Assembly: GCA_023420715.1 (NCBI GenBank)
Contig: JAEZVR010000110.1
Location: 1 to 6,043, forward strand
Direction: 5' to 3'
Source of the DNA: Bacillota bacterium
GTDB lineage: Bacteria; Bacillota; Clostridia; Saccharofermentanales; Fastidiosipilaceae
Length of the DNA: 6,043 nucleotides
The notes below the pieces were generated by a model. It saw only the letters and a list, made by a program, of their open reading frames with translations. It ran no database searches and was not told where the DNA came from. Shown here one piece after another: positions 1 through 6,043 of this stretch. Both the position numbers and the translations under genes were made by a program. The first letter of the stretch is position 1; each line of letters starts with the position of its first letter.

Positions 1-2
1 AG

Positions 3-641
3 CTGCGTCAACGTGTCGGCTTGGTTTTTCAATATCCGGAACATCAGTTGTTTGCAGAAACCTGTGCACAGGATATTGCTTTTGGTCTTATGCAGCAAGG
101 AAAATCAAAAGATGTCGTCGATGCTGCTGTCAAAGATGCCATTCAGATGGTTGGATTAGATGAATCCATTCTTGAGCGATCTCCTTTTGAATTATCTGGT
201 GGTCAAAAACGCCGAGTGGCCATTGCAGGTATTTTGGTCATGCAGCCAGATATCTTAATTTTGGATGAACCGACAGCCGGGCTAGATCCACAGGCAAAGC
301 ATCAAATGTTTGCCTATTTGCGTCGGCTAAAAGCGAGGGGGACGACCATTATTTTAGTCTCTCATCATATGGATGAACTGGCAGCCTTGTCAGATCGTTT
401 ATTGGTCTTGCACGAAGGTCGATCTTTGGCTTTTGGCACACCTCAATCGATTTTTAAATCGGTAGCGGTTTTGCGTCAAGCAGGTGTTGATGTCCCGCAA
501 ACGGTTCATTATATGGCTACTTTGTCTGAAAAAATGCAAGCCCGTTTGACGGATGCAGTATCATATTGTTTTACCCCGGCGGCTGCGTGTGATGCATCGT
601 TGGCTGTTTTGTTAGGTGGTGCGGAGGAGACAGATTCATGA
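3..641 (+). CDS. ecfA2: Energy-coupling factor transporter ATP-binding protein EcfA2 (5'-truncated by window edge)
   Basis: This is the second ATPase of the ECF-type vitamin/micronutrient importer; with EcfA1 it forms the cytoplasmic heterodimer that hydrolyses ATP and drives EcfT. The reading frame is open from the first in-frame codon at position 3, so the gene begins upstream. The visible 212 residues start just before the Q-loop (VFQYPEHQLF, about 24-53), typical of EcfA2 rather than EcfA1, which usually has an N-P-D-x-Q form. The ABC signature LSGGQ is at 192-206, Walker B with catalytic Glu (LILDEP) at 255-272, the D-loop (AGLDP) just after, and the switch His in VSHH at 363-365. Walker A is missing only because of the window edge; about 75 N-terminal residues are absent if the family length near 285 applies. 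The TTG at 21 is a Leu inside the Q-loop strand, not a start. The stop overlaps the ecfT start (ATGA), implying translational coupling. Confidence 0.92.
   Translation: MRQRVGLVFQYPEHQLFAETCAQDIAFGLMQQGKSKDVVDAAVKDAIQMVGLDESILERSPFELSGGQKRRVAIAGILVMQPDILILDEPTAGLDPQAKHQMFAYLRRLKARGTTIILVSHHMDELAALSDRLLVLHEGRSLAFGTPQSIFKSVAVLRQAGVDVPQTVHYMATLSEKMQARLTDAVSYCFTPAAACDASLAVLLGGAEETDS
623..630 (+). promoter_or_regulatory. Ribosome binding site of ecfT
   Basis: The sequence GGAGGAGA lies inside the last codons of ecfA2, with its AGGAG core 8 bases before the ATG at 638. It is a strong Shine-Dalgarno match and fixes the ecfT start at the ATGA overlap. Confidence 0.8.
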
Positions 642-1438
642 AATTGACAATTGGGCAATATATGCATGGTCACTCCATTTTGCATCGCTTGGATCCGCGC
701 CTAAAAATTATCTTCATGTTTATTTTCATGATTCTGATTTTTTTATTGGCAAAGCCGATCCCTTTATTGGGTTTTGGTGTTTTTTTGATGATTATTGCAA
801 TTCTAAGTAAGGCGCCCTTAAAAGTATTATGGAAAAATATACGGGCCATTTGGTTTATTGCTATTTTTGCGTTTTTGGTGAATGTATTTAGTTTACAATC
901 TGGCATTGTGCTATGGCAGTTTCAACAAATTCGCATCACAACAGGCGGATTATGGTTTGGTGGACAATTGGTTTTGCGATTGATTTATTTGGTCTTAACA
1001 TCCACTTTATTATTGACCTTGACCACGACACCAATCAAAATTGCCGATGGTTTGGAGCGCCTGTTTAAACCGCTCGAATGCATTAAATTTCCCGCTCATG
1101 AGTTGGCGATGATGATGTCGATCGCACTTCGGTTCATTCCGACCTTGGCAGAAGAGACCGAGAAAATCATGAAGGCGCAGACGGCAAGAGGTGCGGATTA
1201 TGACACAGGTGGCTTGATTAAACGAGCAAAGGGTATGGTCACCATGCTCATCCCCTTGTTTGTTTCTGCCTTTAAAAGAGCGGACGACCTCGCGCTTGCC
1301 ATGGAAGCAAGATGTTATCACGGTGGGGATGGGCGAACCAAGTTAAATCCGTTGCGGTATGCCATCTTGGATGCGATCGTGGCGTTGTGTTTTGTCCTTG
1401 TGATTGGTTTTCTATGCTTTAGCCAATGGATGATCTAG
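638..1438 (+). CDS. ecfT: Energy-coupling factor transporter transmembrane protein EcfT
   Basis: EcfT is the membrane scaffold of the ECF importer; it links the EcfA1/EcfA2 ATPases to exchangeable substrate-binding S components. The product has 266 residues, the normal family length. Hydrophobic segments are visible at about 22-38, 41-57, 69-85, 108-130 and 243-263, with a weaker one near 199-213. Between them lies the amphipathic cytoplasmic coupling region carrying the two family motifs that dock into the ATPases: Ala-Arg-Gly at 183-185 (QTARGADYD) and Ala-Arg-Cys at 224-226 (AMEARCYHGG). The second motif has Cys where the textbook motif has Gly, a form I recall as common in Firmicutes EcfT. 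The N-terminal HRLDPRLK stretch is also typical. The start is the ATG overlapping the ecfA2 stop, with a strong ribosome binding site. No S component is encoded in the window, which fits a shared (group II) energizing module. The transported vitamin cannot be inferred. Confidence 0.95.
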   Translation: MKLTIGQYMHGHSILHRLDPRLKIIFMFIFMILIFLLAKPIPLLGFGVFLMIIAILSKAPLKVLWKNIRAIWFIAIFAFLVNVFSLQSGIVLWQFQQIRITTGGLWFGGQLVLRLIYLVLTSTLLLTLTTTPIKIADGLERLFKPLECIKFPAHELAMMMSIALRFIPTLAEETEKIMKAQTARGADYDTGGLIKRAKGMVTMLIPLFVSAFKRADDLALAMEARCYHGGDGRTKLNPLRYAILDAIVALCFVLVIGFLCFSQWMI

Positions 1439-1439
1439 T

Positions 1440-2222
1440 ATGCGGCGAAAGATTGCTTTATTAACCGAATATGATGGCACGCGTTATTGTGGTTGGCAAT
1501 GGCAGAAAAATGCGATGTCCATTCAAGAAAAATTAACCCAGGCACTTCAAAAGGTCCTTGACCAACCAATCTGTCTTTGTGGCTGTAGCCGTACAGATTC
1601 AGGTGTTCATGCACGTGGCCATGTGAGCCACTTTTGGATGACACACAGCATCCCAGCAGAACGCCTTCCCTTGGCACTTTTGCACGCACTCCCACAGGAT
1701 ATTGTTGTGCGAAAAGCAGCAGATGTAGATCCATCTTTTCATGCGCGTTATGATGCGCAGCGTAAACAGTATTCATATCGCATCTGGAATGATCGTTTGC
1801 CTTCTGCTTTAGGACATCGTTATATGGCGCATATCCCTCAAAAATTAGATCTTTCGCTCATGCGCGAGGCCGCAAATCTTTTTATTGGCACAAACGATTT
1901 TCGCGCATATATGGCGGCTGGTGGACAAGTCAAATCAACGATTAGACGGATTGATCGGGTTGACCTGATAGAAGCGGATAAAACCCTAACGTTCATTGTT
2001 GAGGGAAATGGCTTCTTGTATAATATGGTGAGAATTATGGTCGGTACCTTGGTTTATATTGGTCAAGGGAAGTTGGAACCAAGGTCGATTACAGAGAGTT
2101 TTAAAACCGGTCGTCGTCAGATTGTCGGTATCACGATGCCACCCGAAGGCCTTTGTTTAGAACATGTCTGGTATCAAAAACCAGTTTTTGATGAGAGGGG
2201 CAGACTTGATGATATGGAATGA
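1440..2222 (+). CDS. truA: tRNA pseudouridine(38-40) synthase TruA
   Basis: TruA isomerises uridines 38, 39 and 40 in the anticodon stem-loop of tRNAs to pseudouridine, acting in the cytoplasm. The 260-residue product has the family's usual length and motifs: the N-terminal YDGTRYCGWQ stretch (about 11-20), the catalytic motif SRTDSGVHA with nucleophile Asp53, the active-site Tyr motif KQYSYR (Tyr111 by alignment to E. coli Tyr118), and the C-terminal GNGFLYNMVRIMVGTL block (about 189-204) with conserved Arg198. Three cysteines in alternate positions (45, 47, 49) sit right before the catalytic loop, which is unusual. The ATG at 1440 follows the ecfT TAG by one base and has only weak Shine-Dalgarno pairing upstream, so expression probably depends on translational coupling to ecfT. 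The gene order ecfA2-ecfT-truA is widely conserved in Firmicutes. The 3' end overlaps pncB by 14 bases. Confidence 0.97.
   Translation: MRRKIALLTEYDGTRYCGWQWQKNAMSIQEKLTQALQKVLDQPICLCGCSRTDSGVHARGHVSHFWMTHSIPAERLPLALLHALPQDIVVRKAADVDPSFHARYDAQRKQYSYRIWNDRLPSALGHRYMAHIPQKLDLSLMREAANLFIGTNDFRAYMAAGGQVKSTIRRIDRVDLIEADKTLTFIVEGNGFLYNMVRIMVGTLVYIGQGKLEPRSITESFKTGRRQIVGITMPPEGLCLEHVWYQKPVFDERGRLDDME
1996..2024 (+). promoter_or_regulatory. Possible internal sigma-A promoter inside truA
   Basis: TTGTTG (1996-2001) and a perfect TATAAT (2019-2024) are separated by 17 bases, the ideal spacing. Only three of six -35 bases match consensus. The -10 hexamer encodes Tyr-Asn of the conserved TruA LYNM motif, so it may be coincidence. 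If active, it would start transcripts near 2031 and serve pncB, the cyclophilin and metG separately from the ECF genes. Confidence 0.2.
2194..2200 (+). promoter_or_regulatory. Ribosome binding site deciding the pncB start
   Basis: AGAGGGG lies 8 bases before the ATG at 2209. The alternative in-frame ATGs at 2164, 2191 and 2239 have no comparable purine-rich sequence upstream, so this site supports 2209 as the pncB start. Confidence 0.65.
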
Positions 2223-3669
2223 TCGTACAAACTTGTCTATGCTGACAGATTTTTATGAATTGACGATGTCTCAATCTTATCTCGACGGCGCGGACGAGCA
2301 GACCATTGCTTATTTTGACCTATATTTTCGAAAAGTGCCAGAAGGCGGCGGATATGCCATTATGGCAGGGGTCGAGCAAATGGTTGACTATTTAAAGGCG
2401 CTGACTTTTTCTTCGGAAGATATCGCCTATTTAAGGTCACTCCAGTGTTTTGATGAGCGCTTTTTAAAGGTTTTGGAAACGTTTAAATTTGCCTGTGATG
2501 TCTGGACCATTCCAGAAGGTACGCCGATTTTTCCAAATGAGCCCATTGTCAAAGTGCGCGGACCGATTATTCAGGCATCCATGATCGAAACGATGTTGCT
2601 CTTGACGATTAACCATCAGTCTTTAATTGCAACCAAGGCAAGTCGTATTGTGCGTGCGGCGGGAACAAAGCCAGTGATGGAGTTTGGGGCGAGACGGGCT
2701 CAAGGATATGATGCTTCCGTTTTAGGGGCGCGGGCAGCTTATATTGCTGGCGTATCGTCCACCTCTTGTACAATCGCAGGACAAACATTTGGGGTGCCAA
2801 TTTCGGGTACGATGGCGCATAGTTTCGTACTCATGCACGACAGTGAATTTGAGGCTTTTAAGCGCTATGCAGAATCTTTTCCGGAAGATACGGTTTTGCT
2901 GGTAGATACATACAACACCTTAAAGTCAGGTGTGCCAAATGCCATTCGGGTGGCAAAGGAAATCTTGGAACCTCGTGGCAAGCGTTTAAAAGGCATTCGA
3001 ATTGATAGCGGAGATTTAGCCTATCTAACAAAAGAATCTCGTAAACTTTTGGACGAAGCCGGGCTTACGGATTGTAGAATTATTATTAGTAATGCGCTTG
3101 ATGAATATTTGATTGAAACGCTTTATCGGCAGGGCGCAAAGGTAGATGCATTTGGGGTTGGTGAACGTTTGATTACCTCTCGGGCAGAACCTGTATTTGG
3201 TGGTGTATATAAATTAGCCGGAATTCAGCGCAATGCGCATGGACCGGTTATACCAAAAATGAAAATCTCGGATAATATCGGAAAAGTCACCACACCTTGC
3301 AGTAAATCTGTGTGGCGGTTTTATGATCGAGAAACCCAAAAGGCTTTGGCAGATGTGGTTGCATTGGCGGACGAAAAGCTGGATCAAAATGATGTATATG
3401 AGATTTTTCATCCACTCCATACCTGGAAGCGCAAACAGCTGACAAATTTTGTGGCAAAGCCTTTGTTGCAGCCCGTTTTTCTAGCTGGTCAATGTGTTTT
3501 TCAACGGCGATCCATTGAATCGATTCGTCAATATTGTCGTGAACAACTAGACACACTTTGGGATTCGATTTTGCGTTTTGAGAACCCTCAGGTGTATTAT
3601 GTGGATTTATCAGAGGCCTTGTGGTCTGTCAAGCAAGATCTTCTGCGTGATCAAGGACTAGGATCGTAA
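2209..3669 (+). CDS. pncB: Nicotinate phosphoribosyltransferase
   Basis: PncB joins nicotinate and PRPP, with ATP hydrolysis, to give nicotinate mononucleotide, the entry step of the Preiss-Handler NAD salvage pathway in the cytoplasm. From the ATG at 2209 the product has 486 residues, matching the usual Firmicutes length. The N-terminal LTDFYELTM (about 12-20) is the family hallmark. Further motifs are EFGARRAQG (158-166), GTMAHS with His204, the expected autophosphorylated His, RIDSGD (264-269) and FGVGERLITS (315-324), which lines the phosphoribosyl-phosphate site. The C-terminal third (HTWKRK and ENPQVYYVDLS) is also as in the family. A longer frame from 2164 is open but would add 15 residues encoded over truA with no ribosome binding site. 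pncB overlaps truA by 14 bases, so coupling is likely. Quinolinate or nicotinamide phosphoribosyltransferases are less likely given the LTDFYELTM and EFGxRRA motifs. Confidence 0.95.
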   Translation: MIWNDRTNLSMLTDFYELTMSQSYLDGADEQTIAYFDLYFRKVPEGGGYAIMAGVEQMVDYLKALTFSSEDIAYLRSLQCFDERFLKVLETFKFACDVWTIPEGTPIFPNEPIVKVRGPIIQASMIETMLLLTINHQSLIATKASRIVRAAGTKPVMEFGARRAQGYDASVLGARAAYIAGVSSTSCTIAGQTFGVPISGTMAHSFVLMHDSEFEAFKRYAESFPEDTVLLVDTYNTLKSGVPNAIRVAKEILEPRGKRLKGIRIDSGDLAYLTKESRKLLDEAGLTDCRIIISNALDEYLIETLYRQGAKVDAFGVGERLITSRAEPVFGGVYKLAGIQRNAHGPVIPKMKISDNIGKVTTPCSKSVWRFYDRETQKALADVVALADEKLDQNDVYEIFHPLHTWKRKQLTNFVAKPLLQPVFLAGQCVFQRRSIESIRQYCREQLDTLWDSILRFENPQVYYVDLSEALWSVKQDLLRDQGLGS

Positions 3670-3677
3670 AAAGAATT

Positions 3678-3684
3678 AAGGAGA
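3678..3684 (+). promoter_or_regulatory. Ribosome binding site of the cyclophilin gene
   Basis: AAGGAGA stands 5 bases before the ATG at 3690 in the 20-base gap after pncB. It is the strongest match to the anti-Shine-Dalgarno sequence in the window after that of ecfT, and suggests efficient, independent initiation for the cyclophilin. Confidence 0.8.
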
Positions 3685-3689
3685 TACAT

Positions 3690-4208
3690 ATGAGTATTAT
3701 TGTAACCATGACAATTGAAAACAAGGGTGTGATTCGTGCTGAATTATATCCCGAAATCGCACCAGAGTCTGTGAAGAATTTTGTTTCTTTAATCCAAAAG
3801 GGATTTTATGACGGCTTAACCTTCCACCGCATTATCCCGCGTTTTATGATTCAGGGTGGTTGTCCCCAAGGCATTGGAACGGGTGGACCTGGCTATACCA
3901 TTAAGGGTGAGTTTGCCAGCAATGGGATTCAGAATAACTTAAAACACGAGAGAGGTGTTTTATCGATGGCCCGTTCAATGATGCCCAATTCAGCCGGCTC
4001 ACAGTTTTTTATCATGCACGAAGCGGCGCCGCATTTGGATGGTCAATATGCCGCTTTTGGAAAAGTTATTGAGGGGCTAGAAGTTGTCGATGCAATTGCA
4101 AGTGTGCGCACGGGTGCAAATGATCGACCCATTGAGCCCGTTGTGATCGAGAAAATGACCGTCGAAGGTGAGGGCGTTGAAACGCTTGGAGAGCCCCAAA
4201 AACTTTAA
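3690..4208 (+). CDS. Cyclophilin-type peptidyl-prolyl cis-trans isomerase (PpiB-like, cytosolic)
   Basis: The product catalyses cis-trans isomerisation of X-Pro bonds and assists protein folding. It has 172 residues and is a single cyclophilin domain with no signal peptide or lipobox, so it should be cytosolic like PpiB. The active site is intact: FHRIIPRFMIQGG at 45-57 gives the catalytic Arg47 with Phe52, Met53 and Gln55, and SMAR...GSQFFI at 92-108 gives Ala94, Gln105 and Phe107. At the position of human CypA Trp121 there is His115 (HLDGQYAAFG), and at His126 a Tyr120. The Trp position governs cyclosporin A affinity, so binding is probably weak, as in other bacterial cyclophilins. A short acidic tail follows from about residue 158. 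The start is fixed by a strong ribosome binding site. It lies between pncB and metG with gaps of 20 and 28 bases, consistent with one operon; no functional link to either neighbour is evident. Confidence 0.95.
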   Translation: MSIIVTMTIENKGVIRAELYPEIAPESVKNFVSLIQKGFYDGLTFHRIIPRFMIQGGCPQGIGTGGPGYTIKGEFASNGIQNNLKHERGVLSMARSMMPNSAGSQFFIMHEAAPHLDGQYAAFGKVIEGLEVVDAIASVRTGANDRPIEPVVIEKMTVEGEGVETLGEPQKL

Positions 4209-4223
4209 TCAGCAGAGAAATAT

Positions 4224-4228
4224 AAGGA
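4224..4228 (+). promoter_or_regulatory. Ribosome binding site of metG
   Basis: AAGGA lies 8 bases before the ATG at 4237, in the 28-base gap after the cyclophilin gene. It supports this start, which puts the HIGH motif at residue 23 as expected for the family. Confidence 0.7.
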
Positions 4229-4236
4229 AAAGTATC

Positions 4237-6043
4237 ATGACATCAGCAGATCAAAAGCGTTACTACATTACAACACCCATTTATTATCCGAGTGACAAAT
4301 TGCATATTGGTCATTCCTATACCACCGTGGCCGCAGATACGATGGCACGTTATAAGCGGATGCGGGGTTATGATGTCATGTTCTTAACTGGTACGGATGA
4401 GCATGGCGCTAAAATTCAAAAAAAGGCCGCAGAGAAGGGGATGACACCGCAAGCTTTTGTGGATGATATCGTGGCTTCGATTAAAAAATTGTGGTCACTG
4501 ATGAAAATTCAATACGATCATTTCATTCGTACAACAGATGAAACACATGCGCGTTGTGTTCAGGCAGTCTTCCAAAAATTATATGATCAGGGAGACATCT
4601 ATTTGGGTCGCTATGAGGGTTCTTATTGCACGCCCTGTGAATCTTTTTGGACAGAAACCCAACTGGTGGACGGCTGTTGTCCAGATTGTGGTCGAGCAGT
4701 ACACCATACAACAGAAGAAAGCTATTTTTTTCGCTTGTCCAAATATCAGGATCGCATTATCGAATGGATTGAACAGCATCCAGAATTTATTCAGCCGAGC
4801 AGCAGAGCAAATGAAATGTTAAATAATTTTTTGCGTCCTGGATTGGCTGATTTGGCTGTATCTCGAACGACTTTCGACTGGGGGATTCCAGTACCTTTTG
4901 ATTCCAAACATGTGATTTATGTTTGGATTGATGCGTTGGTTAACTATATTTCTGCGCTGGGTTATCCAGAAAAGACGGACGCCTTTCAAACCATGTGGCC
5001 CGCCAATGTTCATTTGGTTGGCAAAGAGATTGTGCGTTTTCATACGATTATTTGGCCGGCATTGCTGATGGCTTTAGATTTGCCGCTGCCGCAACAGGTT
5101 TATGGTCATGGCTGGCTTTTGCTGAGTGGTGGTAAAATGTCAAAATCGATTGGCAATGTGGTGGATCCAGAAATCCTCTGTGGCCGATACGGGGTAGATG
5201 CCATTCGCTATTTCTTATTAAGAGAGATTCCATTCGGCGCTGATGGTAATTACTCGAATGAGGCCCTGATTAACCGGATTAATTCAGATTTGGCAAATGA
5301 TTTAGGCAATTTGCTCAGCCGGACAACGGCCATGATTCAAAAATATTTTGCAGGCGTCTTGCCGCCAGCACGACAAGCAGATTTGTTGGATGACGAAATT
5401 CAAACCTTAGCGATTCAAACCGTCAATCGGGTGTCTGGTCATCTAGATCAATTGCAGTTTAGTCTGGCTTTAGGCGAAATATGGAAGCTAATTGGGCGTG
5501 CCAATAAATACATTGATGAGACAACGCCTTGGTTGCTTGCAAAAGATGAGACACAAACTGCTCGCTTGGCAACGGTGCTTTATCATTTAGGCGAAGTACT
5601 TCGTATGGTTGCTGTTATGCTTAAGCCCTTTATGCCGGAAACATCCATTGCCATATTAAATGGGCTCAGTATCGCACAGACAGATGATCAACAAACCAGC
5701 TGGTGTCATTTGTCCGAATTTGGGCTCTGGAAACCTCAAAATGCCATAGAAGCGGTTGCACCGCTTTTCCCGCGGTTGGATTTATCTCAAGAAATAGATG
5801 CCTTAAATGTCATCGTAGAAGCAAAGCGTGCACAAGCTGTTGAATCGCCTGTTCAGAACGCGAAAGACGAAACAATATCAAAAGCGCCAGTTTCTTCACA
5901 AGACGCTACCGAATGCAATGAAGGCATTTTACCGATTGATTTTGCAGATTTTGCAAAAATCCAATTGGTTGTGGGGGAAGTGGTCGCCTGTGAGGCTGTT
6001 CCAAAATCCAAGAAATTATTATGCTCACAAATCCGAATTGGCG
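4237..6043 (+). CDS. metG: Methionine--tRNA ligase MetG with C-terminal tRNA-binding domain (3'-truncated by window edge)
   Basis: MetG charges tRNA-Met and initiator tRNA with methionine in a two-step ATP-dependent reaction. The frame is open for 602 codons from the ATG at 4237 to the window edge. It is a class I synthetase: the Rossmann fold starts with YYITTPIYYP and the HIGH motif (residues 23-26, here exactly HIGH), followed by TGTDEHG. The zinc-knuckle has CTPC (Cys131, Cys134) and CPDC (Cys148, Cys151). The methionine-pocket region VWIDALVNY starts at 229, and the exact KMSKS loop is at 300-304 (5134-5148). The helical anticodon-binding domain follows (about 345-510). A polar linker (about 531-564) leads to the start of the OB-fold tRNA-binding domain (from about 567), which the window cuts. 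Full proteins with this architecture have about 640-660 residues, so roughly 50 are missing. It follows the cyclophilin gene after 28 bases. Confidence 0.98.
   Translation, partial: MTSADQKRYYITTPIYYPSDKLHIGHSYTTVAADTMARYKRMRGYDVMFLTGTDEHGAKIQKKAAEKGMTPQAFVDDIVASIKKLWSLMKIQYDHFIRTTDETHARCVQAVFQKLYDQGDIYLGRYEGSYCTPCESFWTETQLVDGCCPDCGRAVHHTTEESYFFRLSKYQDRIIEWIEQHPEFIQPSSRANEMLNNFLRPGLADLAVSRTTFDWGIPVPFDSKHVIYVWIDALVNYISALGYPEKTDAFQTMWPANVHLVGKEIVRFHTIIWPALLMALDLPLPQQVYGHGWLLLSGGKMSKSIGNVVDPEILCGRYGVDAIRYFLLREIPFGADGNYSNEALINRINSDLANDLGNLLSRTTAMIQKYFAGVLPPARQADLLDDEIQTLAIQTVNRVSGHLDQLQFSLALGEIWKLIGRANKYIDETTPWLLAKDETQTARLATVLYHLGEVLRMVAVMLKPFMPETSIAILNGLSIAQTDDQQTSWCHLSEFGLWKPQNAIEAVAPLFPRLDLSQEIDALNVIVEAKRAQAVESPVQNAKDETISKAPVSSQDATECNEGILPIDFADFAKIQLVVGEVVACEAVPKSKKLLCSQIRIG

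Noticed and set aside
643..648. Perfect TTGACA as a -35 box at the start of ecfT
   Set aside because: Seventeen bases downstream there is ATGGTC, not a -10-like hexamer, and the site is formed by ecfT codons 2-4 (part of AAA TTG ACA).
616..810. Separate small + strand gene in another frame of ecfA2/ecfT
   Set aside because: It overlaps two real genes and has no ribosome binding site of its own. It matters only as the -1 frame of the ecfT slippery site.
1010..1321. Open frame of 103 codons on the minus strand
   Set aside because: It is opposite the conserved coupling region of ecfT and has no family resemblance; the + strand reading is clearly real.
1435..1776. Open frame of 113 codons on the minus strand
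   Set aside because: It lies entirely opposite the well-supported truA gene, has no recognisable motif or ribosome binding site, and its amino-acid composition looks like a reverse-strand shadow.
3670..3689. Terminator or promoter between pncB and the cyclophilin gene
   Set aside because: The 20 bases contain only the ribosome binding site and show no inverted repeat.
4209..4236. Terminator or T-box leader before metG
   Set aside because: The gap is only 28 bases, with no GC-rich hairpin, U-run or T-box sequence; it holds just the ribosome binding site.
4538..4822. 94-codon + strand frame
   Set aside because: It is an alternate frame fully inside metG, across the zinc-knuckle region, and shows no own signals.
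1..6043. CRISPR, insertion sequence, tRNA/rRNA, phage or defence system
   Set aside because: Reading both strands shows no direct-repeat array, transposase, terminal inverted repeats, tRNA cloverleaf or foreign-looking coding; conserved housekeeping genes fill the window.

Overview
The window is a stretch of bacterial chromosome filled almost entirely by six genes on the + strand: the 3' part of ecfA2, then complete ecfT, truA, pncB and a cytosolic cyclophilin gene, then the 5' part of metG, which runs off the right edge. The order ecfA2-ecfT-truA is a well-known Firmicutes arrangement. The style of the encoded proteins (a clostridial-type nicotinate phosphoribosyltransferase, a CxxC/CxxC zinc-knuckle MetRS with a fused C-terminal tRNA-binding domain) and the AGGAG-like ribosome binding sites also fit a moderately AT-rich Firmicute, probably from the Clostridia/Negativicutes side. 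No genus can be named from this sequence alone.

Layout: positions 1-641 encode the C-terminal three quarters of the ATPase EcfA2 (Q-loop, signature, Walker B and H-loop present; Walker A lies upstream of the window). EcfT (638-1438) is the membrane scaffold of the same ECF vitamin transporter and starts in an ATGA overlap with ecfA2. truA (1440-2222), tRNA pseudouridine synthase, starts one base after the ecfT stop. pncB (2209-3669) overlaps the end of truA by 14 bases. The cyclophilin (3690-4208) follows after 20 bases with a strong ribosome binding site. metG (4237-6043+) follows after 28 bases and is open for 602 codons to the window edge.

No gap exceeds 28 bases, and I see no terminator, tRNA, repeat array, insertion sequence or CRISPR. 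The simplest reading is one co-transcribed operon that mixes vitamin uptake (EcfA2/EcfT), NAD salvage (PncB), tRNA modification and charging (TruA, MetG) and protein folding (cyclophilin). The shared ECF energizing module can serve many substrate-binding S components in Firmicutes, including niacin ones, so its linkage to pncB is suggestive but not proof of function.

I looked for an undescribed system and did not find one; this is a conserved housekeeping region. The second-look items are small: slippery heptamers in ecfT and metG, a possible promoter inside truA, substitutions in the MetG tail domain and in the cyclophilin, and a cysteine cluster beside the TruA catalytic site.
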